DNA of 64,000 nt from Rheinheimera sp. SA_1 (GTDB lineage Bacteria > Pseudomonadota > Gammaproteobacteria > Enterobacterales > Alteromonadaceae), in assembly GCF_001669775.1 (NCBI RefSeq), contig NZ_LXWK01000018.1, forward strand, positions 248,001 through 312,000, in the 5' to 3' direction. This document shows positions 9,313 to 18,676 of this stretch, piece by piece. How positions within the stretch are numbered: position 1 is the stretch's first letter; every line of letters begins with the position of its first letter. The notes under the pieces are model-generated. The model was given only the letters and a program-made list of their open reading frames with translations. It searched no databases and was not told the origin of the DNA. The translations under genes and the position numbers were made by a program.

Positions 9313-9602
9313 TCAGTACATTCCAGCTGCAAGTCAGTCGTTACATAGATGCCGCGAAGCAGCGCAGTATGGGCCAGCGGCTTAGCCAACGTGATCTCTC
9401 ATTAGCCTAACAGAGTTTTAGCCAGGTAAAAGTCATGCACTTGAATTGTGCCACTTATGGCACCTCCCAAAAAATCGTCACCCCCTACTACCTCACAGCA
9501 ATTTATTGATTTTAAAGTAACTTATTCTTGACAGCCACAAGCTGAGCTCAGAAGATAGGAGGAAGAACTTTTCGCTGCACCAAGGCCAGGGACGTCTGCC
9601 TT

Positions 9603-11174
9603 ATGTTACAAATTCTGCATAATTATGACCTGCAATACCAACCCAATTGTTTGTGGCCCGTCGGCGAATTTCACGCTTATGAAACGCTGCAGTTTGAGCC
9701 TTTAACCGAGGCCGACAAAATTGCACTGTTACAGCAATTTCAGCCCACCTCGCCAGCGATGCAACTGTGGCAACAACTGCACTTCATCTTATTGGGAGCC
9801 GACGCCGCTGATTTCGAAATCTTTACCCGGTTATTCAGCGAGTTGCCTTTTTTGCAGCAAAACATGGTGTATAGCCAGCTGATGCGTTCTTCCTTTGTTG
9901 GTAACTCAGTTGGACTGGATCTGGCGCCGTTGTACCGGCTGACCATTGAATCATTCTGCCGCGAAAATACCGGGCGTTGCCAGGTGCAACCGCTCCAGGG
10001 CAATGGCAACGAAGAATTTGCGGTGTTTATCACTAATCAGTTTGTCTCATCGCTGCACGGACCAACGCTAACCGTGCTGAATTACGCCAGTGCTCTGAAA
10101 CAGATTGGCATGCACCCTATTGTGATTTGCACCACGTCCGTCGCCAAATCGACCCATCTGGTGTACCCAATGCCAACACCGGTATTTTTTGGCACAGTGC
10201 GCGATGAATATTTTGCCAGCAATACCTTGTTTGATCTGGATCTGAACCAAACTCAGCCCAATCCGGCCGGTTCCGCAGTTAAGTGCTGGGGACAACAATT
10301 TGATTTTATGCAAACCACACCGATGGATGATCCTGCCCATCTGGTTGATTTAGTAAACTTTATTAACCAACTAAACCCCAGATTTATTATCGGCGTTGGC
10401 GGCTTGAACCCGGTGCTGGAATTTATTGCCAAAGCACGGCCAGTGCTGAGTGTGCCTTGCGTCACCGCACTGGTGCTACCCATTTATGCGGTGCCGGTAC
10501 TGCATCGCGAGCTGACAGAACACGACCAGCAGCGAGTCGAAACCCTGGGTATCCAGCACCCGGTGCTCAGCAGCCGGTTGCCGTTTCGGCTAAGGCAGTT
10601 TGATTGTGTAAAAACCAGCAGCGTTAACGACAAAGTGCTGAAATTTGTGGTGGTGGGTTATCGGCTGGAAGATGAAATTCGTGGTGAATTTATGCAAACC
10701 ATGCTCGCGATTAAACAACAGTACCCGCAAGCGTCTTTTGTGCTGATAGGTCCAACCGCCATTGCCGATTACCCGGCAACGCTTGAGCACTGCACTTTAT
10801 TTACTGGCCGCATCAGCAATGCCATTGACCTGATTGCCGATTGTCATTTTATGCTCAATCCCAAACGCCAGGGTGGCGGCACTTCAGCGGTCGAAGCGCT
10901 AAGTCTTGGTATTCCGGTGCTTACGCACGCTTTTGGTGACGTCTACCAGTATATTGGCGACCCTTTTGTGTTTGAAACCGATGCCGATCGGCTGGCTTTT
11001 ATTCAGCAGTACCTGACCGATGCGGAATTCGCCGTGGCCTATCAGGATATTTGTCTGGAGACTGCAGCACAGGCCACAGACACAGCGGCAATAGTGCAGG
11101 AACTGTTGCTGACCTATGACGCCTATTTGCAGCAATTACAATACGATGGCAATTCCGGACTGACGGCTGCTTAG
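9603..11174 (+). CDS. Glycosyltransferase, GT-B fold (family 4-like C-terminal half)
   Basis: 523 residues. The first 130 are an all-helical domain without a clear family. Residues about 135-330 form the N-terminal Rossmann lobe (FAVFITNQFVSSLHGPTLTV). The C-terminal lobe shows VLIGPTAIADYP, then FTGRISNAIDLIADCHFMLN and GGGTSAVEALSLGIPVLTHA, the nucleotide-sugar site with the E-x7-E-like spacing of retaining GT-B enzymes. It should transfer a sugar from an activated donor in the cytoplasm; acceptor and donor are unknown. It stands alone, with no capsule or LPS genes around. The RBS is weak. The extra helical domain recalls protein-glycosylating enzymes, but that is only a hint. Confidence 0.72.
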   Translation: MLQILHNYDLQYQPNCLWPVGEFHAYETLQFEPLTEADKIALLQQFQPTSPAMQLWQQLHFILLGADAADFEIFTRLFSELPFLQQNMVYSQLMRSSFVGNSVGLDLAPLYRLTIESFCRENTGRCQVQPLQGNGNEEFAVFITNQFVSSLHGPTLTVLNYASALKQIGMHPIVICTTSVAKSTHLVYPMPTPVFFGTVRDEYFASNTLFDLDLNQTQPNPAGSAVKCWGQQFDFMQTTPMDDPAHLVDLVNFINQLNPRFIIGVGGLNPVLEFIAKARPVLSVPCVTALVLPIYAVPVLHRELTEHDQQRVETLGIQHPVLSSRLPFRLRQFDCVKTSSVNDKVLKFVVVGYRLEDEIRGEFMQTMLAIKQQYPQASFVLIGPTAIADYPATLEHCTLFTGRISNAIDLIADCHFMLNPKRQGGGTSAVEALSLGIPVLTHAFGDVYQYIGDPFVFETDADRLAFIQQYLTDAEFAVAYQDICLETAAQATDTAAIVQELLLTYDAYLQQLQYDGNSGLTAA

Positions 11175-11216
11175 GGCATAGAATGAAAAAATAAACTGGT
11201 GATTGAACCCAGCAGG

Positions 11217-11810
11217 TTAAACCGTCAGTGTTTTGCAGTACTCCACCACCTCTGCCGTCCACATCGGATCATGATGCAAGCGCTGACTGACAAACTGCAT
11301 CCCCAATTTTTGCATCACTGCAATGGATGGCTGGTTATCAGGCACCGCCAGCGCGGATAAATAGCGCAACGGCTGTTGTTGTGCCGTTGCATGCTTCGCC
11401 ACAGCTTCAGCGACGGCGTTAGCTGCTTCAGTGGCAAAACCAAAACCCCAGGACTCACGTTTAAACCGCCAGCCTAGTTCCAGATTATCCAGCTGCGGGT
11501 TTTCGGTAAAAAAGCCCATCGGTCGCACTAAAATCCAGCCAATATAACAAGCTGGCAACAGCTCACAATCAGCGCGGGTCGTGACTTGCCAGATACCATA
11601 ACCCAAAGCGGGATTTCGATATGCCAGCATTCTGGGCAGCATCCGCTGTTCAATTTGCTCCATCGTGGTACAAACACCGGCACTCAGAAACCGCATCACT
11701 TCCGGGTCCTGATCCAGCTCAAATAAGGGCTGTGCATCATCACGATCAAATAAGCGAAAACGCAGCCGCGCAGAATCGGGGACTTGCAGAATTTCTGTCG
11801 TTTGGGTCAC
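11217..11810 (-). CDS. GNAT family N-acetyltransferase (RimJ/RimL-like)
   Basis: 197 residues from a GTG start with GGAGC upstream. The fold shows the Acetyltransf_3 pattern: RLRFRLFDRDDAQPLFEL at the start, DNLELGWRFKRESWGFGFAT for the acetyl-CoA motif region and ALAVPDNQPSIAVMQKLGMQ near the end, where the Asn-Ser-x-x-Val helix packs. Members move an acetyl group from acetyl-CoA to an N-terminus or small amine. It converges with the glycosyltransferase gene and precedes yajD on the same strand with a 41 nt gap. Confidence 0.85.
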   Translation of the reverse strand: MTQTTEILQVPDSARLRFRLFDRDDAQPLFELDQDPEVMRFLSAGVCTTMEQIEQRMLPRMLAYRNPALGYGIWQVTTRADCELLPACYIGWILVRPMGFFTENPQLDNLELGWRFKRESWGFGFATEAANAVAEAVAKHATAQQQPLRYLSALAVPDNQPSIAVMQKLGMQFVSQRLHHDPMWTAEVVEYCKTLTV

Positions 11811-11851
11811 GGTTTTGCTCCGGTTGGCAGTTGCTGCAGGCTTAGATGTAG

Positions 11852-12190
11852 TTATTTCGGTTTATTCAGCAGCGCTTTGAGATCGGCAAATGGGTTATGT
11901 GTTGCCGCCGCGGTTTTCTGTTCAGAAGTGCCGCCATACATCACATACTCGTGGTATTTGTTGTGTTCATTGTCGTGGCAATAAATACACAATAATTCCC
12001 AGTTGCTGCCATCGGCCGGGTTATTGCTGTGATTGTGGTCAATATGGTGCACCGTTAATTCACGCAAATTGGAATAGACAAATTCCCGGGCACAACGACC
12101 ACAAACCCAGGGATACATTTTTAACGCTTTATCGCGATAACCTTGTTCCTGTTGTTGATAAGCCTGTGCGCCGTTGCTGGTTTTACTCAT
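11852..12190 (-). CDS. yajD: HNH nuclease YajD
   Basis: 112 residues that match E. coli YajD closely along the whole length, including MYPWVCGRCAREFVYSNLRE, LTVHHIDHNHSNN, the second zinc knuckle LLCIYCHDNEH and the C-terminal NPFADLKALLNK. The two Cys pairs bind structural zinc and the HH-N-H residues form the nuclease centre. The cellular role is not established. The start ATG at 12190 fits the family length. Confidence 0.93.
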   Translation of the reverse strand: MSKTSNGAQAYQQQEQGYRDKALKMYPWVCGRCAREFVYSNLRELTVHHIDHNHSNNPADGSNWELLCIYCHDNEHNKYHEYVMYGGTSEQKTAAATHNPFADLKALLNKPK

Positions 12191-12400
12191 AACTGTCCTG
12201 AATAACTTCTCTGATCAATACTGGTTTGCAGATGCAACAATGCACCTGGTTGGATGGTCGGATTTTAACAGCCTTCAGCAGTGAAGCAATCATTGATTTG
12301 CCTCAAGTCTTTTTTACTTCGCTATACACTGGTCGCGCCTGCTTGCTGGCAGATTTGCTGATATAGTCGGCTTCTTTTTGTGGTTTATTGAAGGTGTTTT

Positions 12401-13372
12401 ATGACAGCAGTAACTCCGCCACTTTATGCCATCGGCACCCCAGGCCAACCCTGGAGCGAGGCCGAAACCAGCTTATGGCGCTCACAGCAACAAATCAAAC
12501 GTAGTTACCAGCAACTGGTATTACAGCCATTGTTTGCCTTGCTACAACAACCGGACATCTGCGCCCAGGCTGAGTTGATTCAATACGGCACTTTGGACTA
12601 TCAACAATTTGGCTTGGGCCAATACCCATTGTATGCAGTGCGCAGTAAAGATTGGCAAACTGATAAGCCTTTAGCGTTAGTGACCGGCGGTGTGCATGGG
12701 TATGAAACCAGTGGCGTGCTGGGCGCATTAGATTTTATCGCCGGGAATTTTACGCAATATGCCAATAACAAGATGAATTTATTGGTATTGCCTTGCATCA
12801 GCCCTTGGGGGTTTGAAACCATCAACCGTTGGAACCCGCATGCGGTAGACCCCAATCGCTCATTTAATGCGGCAGGCCGAGAATCCGGAACGGCACAAGA
12901 AGCTGCCGCTGTGATGCAGTTGCTGCAACCATATTTGGCAAATGTGTTAGTGCATGTCGATTTACATGAAACCACCGATTCTGATAATAGCGAATTCCGC
13001 CCGGCCAAAGCGGCGCGTGATGGCACGGTCAATACCAACTGGAATATTCCGGATGGCTTTTATCTGGTTGACGATCTGGACAACCCGCAACCGGCTTTTC
13101 AGCGCGCAATTATTACAGCCGTTGAAAAAGTCACTCAAATCGCCCCAGCCGATGACGATGGTTGTTTAATTGGCGAACCATTGCAGCAATTTGGCGTGAT
13201 CCATTATCCGAAAAAAGCGCTGGGTTTATGTGGCGGCCTGACGGCAGCGAAGTTTGTCACCACCACTGAAGTCTATCCGGACAGCCCGAATGCCACACCG
13301 GCAGAGTGTAATCTGGCGCAAGTCACTACAGTAGTGACAGCATTGGATTTTGCGCTGACGGCCACGGTGTAA
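12401..13372 (+). CDS. M14-family zinc carboxypeptidase
   Basis: 323 residues without a signal peptide. VTGGVHGYETSGVLGALDF gives the H-x-x-E zinc pair, VLVHVDLHETTDSD the third ligand (His in DLHE), and TTTEVYPDSP a late Glu that may be the general base. PNRSFNAAGRESGTAQE holds the Asn-Arg substrate-binding pair. It resembles the cytoplasmic M14 proteins that trim small peptides or acylated amino acids rather than secreted carboxypeptidases. AAGG precedes the ATG. It ends opposite the LysR gene with a hairpin between them. Confidence 0.85.
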   Translation: MTAVTPPLYAIGTPGQPWSEAETSLWRSQQQIKRSYQQLVLQPLFALLQQPDICAQAELIQYGTLDYQQFGLGQYPLYAVRSKDWQTDKPLALVTGGVHGYETSGVLGALDFIAGNFTQYANNKMNLLVLPCISPWGFETINRWNPHAVDPNRSFNAAGRESGTAQEAAAVMQLLQPYLANVLVHVDLHETTDSDNSEFRPAKAARDGTVNTNWNIPDGFYLVDDLDNPQPAFQRAIITAVEKVTQIAPADDDGCLIGEPLQQFGVIHYPKKALGLCGGLTAAKFVTTTEVYPDSPNATPAECNLAQVTTVVTALDFALTATV

Positions 13373-13394
13373 GCAGGCTGTTTTATCAGCATGA

Positions 13395-13420
13395 CATCGG
13401 GTTTGATGCGAAACCCGATG
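13395..13420. terminator. Perfect 10-bp hairpin between convergent genes
   Basis: CATCGGGTTT, a six-base loop (GATGCG), then AAACCCGATG. It lies between the convergent M14 peptidase and LysR stop codons. There is no strong T-run on either side, so it may be a bidirectional or Rho-assisted terminator. Confidence 0.5.
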
Positions 13421-13426
13421 ACACGC

Positions 13427-14320
13427 TTATGGCATCAGCTGCGACTTTTGCTGTAAAAACTCCAGGAAAGTCTGCAGCAACGGGCTTTGATAACCGGGTT
13501 GCAACACCAGACTTAAATGGCGTCTTAGCTGCAGCGGGTTTGGCAGCAACAACAACTGACCGGCGGCAATTTCGTCCTGCACCGCCAACAGCGGCAAACA
13601 GCCGATGCCAAGCCCTTGTTTTACAGCTTGTTTAATCGCTTCTGGCCGTTGCAGTTCCAACACTGTTGCCGGCGTCCAACCAAGGCGCGTCAGCTCATTT
13701 TCCAGCACAGCACGGGTACCTGAACCACGTTCGCGCACTATCCAGCGCACAGCCTGTAAGGCGGTTGCAGCGGCTGATGGCTCCCCATCTTCAGCAATAG
13801 CGGTATGAAAGTGCGGCGAGCCAATGAGCACCAGCTGATCTTGCTGCCAGTATTGCACGCTAAATTCAGAGCTCAGCAGCGGCCCTTCAATAAAACCGAG
13901 CTGTGCTTGCTGCTGGCGTAACTGCATTTGCACTTCGCTGCTATTACAAATCTGCAGCTGAAAACCAATGTCTGGATAAAGCGTCGTAAATTCCGCCAAC
14001 AGCGCCGGCAATAGATAACATCCAATGGTTTCGCTGGCGACCAGCCGTAATTCACCGCGTGCCGGCGAAGGGTCAACCAGCTCTTGCTGCAATTGTAATA
14101 ACTGCTGCAGTTTTGGTAATAAATCGAGCGCGGCCTGAGTTGGCAACAATTGGCGGTTTTGCCGCAAAAACAACGGATAACCAAGGCGCTGCTCCAGCTC
14201 TTTCAACGCCTGGCTAGCGGCAGGCTGACTAAGGGCCAGTTTGTCGGCCGCTTTGCTTAAGCTCTGCCAGCGGCAAATCGCATCTAACAATAACCAATGG
14301 CGTGGACTGGGGTAATTCAT
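13427..14320 (-). CDS. LysR-family regulator, YeiE-like
   Basis: About 297 residues from the ATG at 14320, which places the family start (NYPSPRHWLLLDAICRWQSL) at the N-terminus; the frame is open to a GTG at 14377. The helix-turn-helix is SLSKAADKLALSQPAASQAL KELEQRLG. The effector domain begins near residue 95 (ELRLVASETIGCYLLPALLA). It is divergent from a YeiH-family transporter gene, the same pairing as YeiE-YeiH in enterobacteria, so it probably controls that gene. In E. coli YeiE responds to sulfur compounds such as sulfite; transfer to this protein is inference. Confidence 0.85.
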   Translation of the reverse strand: MNYPSPRHWLLLDAICRWQSLSKAADKLALSQPAASQALKELEQRLGYPLFLRQNRQLLPTQAALDLLPKLQQLLQLQQELVDPSPARGELRLVASETIGCYLLPALLAEFTTLYPDIGFQLQICNSSEVQMQLRQQQAQLGFIEGPLLSSEFSVQYWQQDQLVLIGSPHFHTAIAEDGEPSAAATALQAVRWIVRERGSGTRAVLENELTRLGWTPATVLELQRPEAIKQAVKQGLGIGCLPLLAVQDEIAAGQLLLLPNPLQLRRHLSLVLQPGYQSPLLQTFLEFLQQKSQLMP

Positions 14321-14407
14321 TCGATTTACCAATGCATCAAATTGAATAAATCCATTATTGTTATTTTTATCCTTCACTACAATAGCCGGATGTGAATCGA
14401 CTCAGCG

Positions 14408-15505
14408 ATGTTTCTGATGCAACCCAAATTCCAGTTACTGTTCAACCGCGCCAACTGGCAAACACAAATGCCAGCACAGATAGCGCCGCTGCTGTTGCTA
14501 GGGCTAACAGTGTTGCTGCTAGTTGGGTATCAGGTTTTTCCAGGCTGGCAATTGCGCTTCAATCCGGTATTTGCGGCTTTAATCTTGGGTTTGGCCGCGG
14601 CGTTGTTGCTGGGCTTTAACAACGCTGGACAACGCTGTTTAGCATCGCTGGCAGAACCAGCGGCAAAACAGGCGCTGGCGTTTTGGCAACAACTGGCATT
14701 ACGCCTTGGCATTGTGCTGTTTGCACTGAATATTTCCCCAACGGCCTTATTAAACATCGAACCATGGCAATTGCTGAAATTGCTTATGTTAGTAGTCATG
14801 GTCCTGGCACTGGCGTTATGGATCGGCTGCCGCTGGTTTAAATTGCCGCCGGAACTGGTGCTGTTGGTCAGTGCCGGTTTAAGTTTTTGTGGCACCTCGG
14901 CCATTTTTGCCACTCATGCTGTGCGGTCGTCATCGCAAAATTCTCAGTCTCAAACTAATCAATCAGCGCAGGGCTATCTGACTCAAAGTCTGGCGGCAGT
15001 GCTCTTGATGGGATTACTGGCGCTTGGTATTTATAGCGTTTTATTGCAACAACCATGGCTTGGCAGCGCCGACCTGGCATGGTTGATAGGCAGTACCGCA
15101 CCAGAAGTCGCACAAGCAGTGGCAACAGGCAGTCAGTTAGCCGACGATGCACCGCAGGCCATTATTGCCAAACTGAGCCGGGTCTGTTTGTTATTGCCGT
15201 TTTTATGCTGGCTTAGTCTGTTGCAGCACAAAAAGCAGCATCAACAGGATCCGTCAGGCGCAGTGGTGTTTCCATGGTTTATTTTGGTTTTTGTTGGCTT
15301 GCTGCTGTTGCAACTACTGGTGACGATCCCGGCATGGCTGCAACATCTTGCCAGCATAGTGTCACAAGGCTGTCTGGTATTTGCCATGTTGGCAACCGGT
15401 CTGCAGACCAGAGCGCAGGATTTACGCCAGTGTAGTTTACGGTTATTTAGCTTTGCCGCACTGGTCATGCTGTTGTTGTTCGGGCTGGCACTGCTGATGC
15501 TATAG
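14408..15505 (+). CDS. yeiH: YeiH-family (UPF0324) putative anion exporter
   Basis: 365 residues with about ten hydrophobic segments. The family signatures are visible: NPVFAALILGLAAALLLG in the first third, LSFCGTSAIFATHAV in the middle (the G-x-S-A-I-A type motif) and SQGCLVFAMLATGLQ near the end. UPF0324 proteins are proposed sulfate or sulfite exporters of the inner membrane. The divergent LysR gene is probably its regulator. A Ser/Gln/Asn-rich insert (about residues 178-195) interrupts the middle. The RBS is weak, and an alternative ATG lies three codons downstream. Confidence 0.82.
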   Translation: MFLMQPKFQLLFNRANWQTQMPAQIAPLLLLGLTVLLLVGYQVFPGWQLRFNPVFAALILGLAAALLLGFNNAGQRCLASLAEPAAKQALAFWQQLALRLGIVLFALNISPTALLNIEPWQLLKLLMLVVMVLALALWIGCRWFKLPPELVLLVSAGLSFCGTSAIFATHAVRSSSQNSQSQTNQSAQGYLTQSLAAVLLMGLLALGIYSVLLQQPWLGSADLAWLIGSTAPEVAQAVATGSQLADDAPQAIIAKLSRVCLLLPFLCWLSLLQHKKQHQQDPSGAVVFPWFILVFVGLLLLQLLVTIPAWLQHLASIVSQGCLVFAMLATGLQTRAQDLRQCSLRLFSFAALVMLLLFGLALLML

Positions 15506-15577
15506 CGCATACGTGAACGCGTACCATAACTTAGGCATTGCCAATTTCTTGTCGTTGTTATTGGCACTAAAGTTGCA

Positions 15578-15594
15578 AAAACTTTGCAAGTTTT
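15578..15594 (+). promoter_or_regulatory. Inverted repeat touching the start codon of the next gene
   Basis: AAAACTT-TGC-AAGTTTT ends exactly at the base before the ATG at 15595. No Shine-Dalgarno is obvious there. The dyad could be an operator or an RNA hairpin limiting initiation. Confidence 0.35.
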
Positions 15595-16140
15595 ATGTCT
15601 TTGGCCAGCATCGTGAAATTAGATCAATCCTTGTCCTACAGCCTGCAACAAATCCGTGCTGGGCAACACATCACTCAATATAAGACCACCAAGCCAGCTG
15701 ACAGCACTTTCACGCCATCGCCCAACCCGACGGGATCGACCGGCAGTACCCCGGTGACTAACCCCGGCAAACCTGTCATCAACCCCAGCACCGGTGAAGA
15801 CGACAGCACGACCACCAAACCCAGAACTAATCTCGATTTTACCCAGATGAGCCGCAGCCAGCTCAACGACTGGGTAAGCAAAGCCAAAGCCGCCGGCAAG
15901 CTCACCAGCGAGCAGGAAACCGCCTTTAAAGCACTGACTTATTCAGCAAAAACCGGCAGTTCGTCCAGCACCGAAACGCAAGACAACGAACAACTAAATT
16001 TCACCGAAAAAGCAAAACAAGGGCTACAAAGTGCAGTAAAACGCCGCGATCGCAGCGGCATTATGTTTTGGGCCAATACGTTATCGGTGATGAAAAACTT
16101 TCAGGGTGAAAAGCTGGCCACGACAGCGCCGAAGCCTTAA
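15595..16140 (+). CDS. Hypothetical protein with Pro/Thr/Ser-rich linker
   Basis: 181 residues, no signal peptide and no membrane segment. Residues 30-80 are a low-complexity linker rich in Pro, Thr, Ser and Gly. The later part is helical and charged (DFTQMSRSQLNDWVSKAKAA, then NFTEKAKQGLQSAVKRRDRS). I do not recognise the family. Codon use is like the neighbours. An inverted repeat abuts the start. It converges on the OmpA-family gene with a 66 nt gap. Confidence 0.6.
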   Translation: MSLASIVKLDQSLSYSLQQIRAGQHITQYKTTKPADSTFTPSPNPTGSTGSTPVTNPGKPVINPSTGEDDSTTTKPRTNLDFTQMSRSQLNDWVSKAKAAGKLTSEQETAFKALTYSAKTGSSSSTETQDNEQLNFTEKAKQGLQSAVKRRDRSGIMFWANTLSVMKNFQGEKLATTAPKP

Positions 16141-16206
16141 ACAACGCTTTTGCCGGAGCTTCTGTATCGGTTTTACTGTTGGCTCGGGTTCAGCCACGGA
16201 TCCAGG

Positions 16207-17679
16207 TTACAACTTTTGCACCAGCTCAACCCGGCGATTCAGTTGCTTCCCGGCAGCACTGGTATTGTTGCTGGCCGGCGCCAAAGGCCCCACACCATGC
16301 GCCTGCAACCGGCGGGCATTAATCTGATAACTGCCGGTCAGTTTGCTGACGACCGAATTGGCGCGTTGCTCGGATAATTTTTGATTGACGGCACTATCAC
16401 CTGTGTCATCAGTGTGACCCACCACATAGAGCTTTAAGCTGCTGTGTTGCTGCAATAACTTGGCAATTTCGGCCAGCGCAGCGTCCGACTCTGGTTTGAT
16501 TTCAGCCTTGCCGGTATCAAAATAAATACCGTAAATCAGCGCCTTACCAGAACTATCCAATTGCCGTTTTAACTCGCCGGCGTCGGCTTTAACTAAATCG
16601 GTTTGCACCGCTTTGGTCGATAAAATCAGCTGCTGCACCCGCACTTTGCCGTCATAAGCACCGATAAACAGCGCCACATAATGATCCTGTCCGCCGACAC
16701 TGAGCTTACTCAGCAGGTAATACGGGTTGCGATGGAAGTTGTAGACCGAGTCCTGCACCGAAATAGCTCCGCCCAAGGTTTCGGCGGCCTTGGTGTCACC
16801 ACACTCAGCCAATTTGCAAAGCGCTAGCGTGCTAAAGCCAGCTTGGTGCAGTGCATGCTGATAGTTTTCAAACACTTTCAGGCTGGATACCTGATCGATT
16901 TCATAAGTGTGGCGGGCTAAATCACCTTGTAAATTCAGAACAGGTTTACCCGGCACTGGTACTTTGAAGGTTTCAGTATCGACCTTTACAAAACCTTCTA
17001 AGTCGGCGCCCGGATAACGCGATAACAACGGATGATCTTTGGCCAGCTCGTCCGCAGAAATGGCCGCTACTTGCAGCTCTTTCACCGCTAACGCCGTGGT
17101 ATCCACTTTGATCAGGTCCGTGGCCAGTTTTTTGCCTTCAATGATCACCTGCTGGGCCCAGACATTCTCTTCATAACTGCCTACATACCAGGCCGCATAC
17201 ACCGGGCCTGCGGCGGCATCTTTTTTAGCCAGTACATAATAAGGTTTACGGAAGTAGTTATAGACACTTTCGCGAATCGACAACCCGGCGCCAATAGCCT
17301 GCCCTTCTTCATAGCCACAAGCGGCCAGCTCACAGCTGAACACTATGTTAAAACCGGAGTTTTTAAGTGCTTGCAGGTAATTTTGATACACCTGCAACGA
17401 AGAGACTTGTTTAATTTCATACAGATGGCGAGTAACGGCACCCTGCGCTGTGATACTGCTAAAAGTTTTGTCAGCAGCCACGGCGCTATTTGGCAGCTGG
17501 AACAGATCATAATCAATGTGACGGTAATATTCTGGATCAGCACCTGGGTAGGCACTAAACAACGGATGGGCTAGTTCATTTGCTTGTACTGAAGTGACCA
17601 GCAACGAGCTTAAACTCATCGCAGTTGCGACACAGAAAACAGCAGAAGTAACAAATGGGCGGGCGATCGTGAATAACAT
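16207..17679 (-). CDS. OmpA-family protein with two DUF4892-like domains
   Basis: 490 residues from the ATG at 17679, with AAAGGA upstream. A signal peptide ends around VTSVQANE. Two homologous N-terminal domains follow: the first opens HPLFSAYPGADPEYY (about 40-190) and the second HPLLSRYPGADLEGF (about 210-365); each has a Cys pair (SCELAACG and LCKLAECG) that can form a disulfide in the periplasm. The C-terminus is an OmpA peptidoglycan-binding domain (IYFDTGKAEIKPESDAALAE, then HTDDTGDSAVNQKLSEQRAN). It probably tethers the duplicated sensory or binding modules to the cell wall. Single-copy DUF4892 proteins are more usual. Confidence 0.85.
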   Translation of the reverse strand: MLFTIARPFVTSAVFCVATAMSLSSLLVTSVQANELAHPLFSAYPGADPEYYRHIDYDLFQLPNSAVAADKTFSSITAQGAVTRHLYEIKQVSSLQVYQNYLQALKNSGFNIVFSCELAACGYEEGQAIGAGLSIRESVYNYFRKPYYVLAKKDAAAGPVYAAWYVGSYEENVWAQQVIIEGKKLATDLIKVDTTALAVKELQVAAISADELAKDHPLLSRYPGADLEGFVKVDTETFKVPVPGKPVLNLQGDLARHTYEIDQVSSLKVFENYQHALHQAGFSTLALCKLAECGDTKAAETLGGAISVQDSVYNFHRNPYYLLSKLSVGGQDHYVALFIGAYDGKVRVQQLILSTKAVQTDLVKADAGELKRQLDSSGKALIYGIYFDTGKAEIKPESDAALAEIAKLLQQHSSLKLYVVGHTDDTGDSAVNQKLSEQRANSVVSKLTGSYQINARRLQAHGVGPLAPASNNTSAAGKQLNRRVELVQKL

Positions 17680-17953
17680 GCGAAGTCCTTTTTGCAAAAA
17701 CCGATGGTGTTCATAGTGTTGCGGCTGAAGATGACCGCCAGTGGCTGAATATATTATGAATTGAATATAAGGTTAAGCTGAAGTTGCATATTGGAAACGT
17801 TATCGGTACATGGCAATCGACCGCCGGGTTCAATCGTCCATGATGCCCGTAACTGGCCGTACTTGTTGTTCTGAAAACTTTATGCTTACATAGAATTTAC
17901 TTTTAACTTTACAAACTCAGCACTCGTTGCTGATCATCACAGCGGAGCCGACG

Positions 17954-18637
17954 ATGACCGAACAACATTTCCCCCTCACCGATTTTGAACGGGTCGACAG
18001 CGATACCATGCAACAACGGGCGGCGGCGCATCTGACGCTGATGCAACGCCGGCATACAGTGCGCAGTTTTTCTGACGAGCCGGTGCCGCAACAAGTGATT
18101 GAACAAGTGATTCAAATTGCCGCCGGTGCGCCAAGTGGTGCCAATCATCAGCCGTGGCATTTTGTGGCGATTAGCGATCCAATGGTGAAACAACAAATCC
18201 GCCAGGAAGCAGAATTACAGGAAGCGGGCTTTTATGGTGGTCGCGCTGGTGAAGAATGGTTGCAAGCATTGAAACCTTTAGCCACAGATGCGCATAAACC
18301 GTATTTGGAAACAGCGCCATGGCTGATTGTGATTTTCTCGCAAAAACGTGGTGGCATCGACAATAACGACAGCGACACCAATTACTATGTACATGAATCT
18401 GTGGGTATTGCGACTGGCTTTTTAATTCAGGCCTGCCATCAGGTCGGGCTGGTGACACTGACGCACACGCCAAAACCGATGAGCTTTTTAAGCAAAATTT
18501 GCAATCGCGACAACGACAACGATCGGCCTTATATGCTGCTGGTGGTGGGTTATCCGGCGGCGGACGCAACGGTGCCTGCACATGCGCTGAAGAAAAAACC
18601 GTTTGAAACTGTTTGCACCATGCTCACCAGGTCATAG
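17954..18637 (+). CDS. Nitroreductase-family protein, iodotyrosine deiodinase-like
   Basis: 227 residues from the ATG at 17954 (GGAG six bases upstream; the frame is also open to a TTG 27 nt earlier). MQRRHTVRSFSDEPVPQQVI and IAAGAPSGANHQPWHFVAIS bind FMN in the nitroreductase fold. The lid segment EAGFYGGRAGEEWLQALKPL and KPYLETAPWLIVIFSQ match bacterial homologues of iodotyrosine deiodinase rather than nitroaromatic reductases. In that group the lid Glu, Tyr and Lys clamp halotyrosine. The natural bacterial substrate is not well known. Confidence 0.85.
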   Translation: MTEQHFPLTDFERVDSDTMQQRAAAHLTLMQRRHTVRSFSDEPVPQQVIEQVIQIAAGAPSGANHQPWHFVAISDPMVKQQIRQEAELQEAGFYGGRAGEEWLQALKPLATDAHKPYLETAPWLIVIFSQKRGGIDNNDSDTNYYVHESVGIATGFLIQACHQVGLVTLTHTPKPMSFLSKICNRDNDNDRPYMLLVVGYPAADATVPAHALKKKPFETVCTMLTRS

Positions 18638-18676
18638 CAGCCAACACTAAATCAAAAACGCCGCCAGACTAACACG

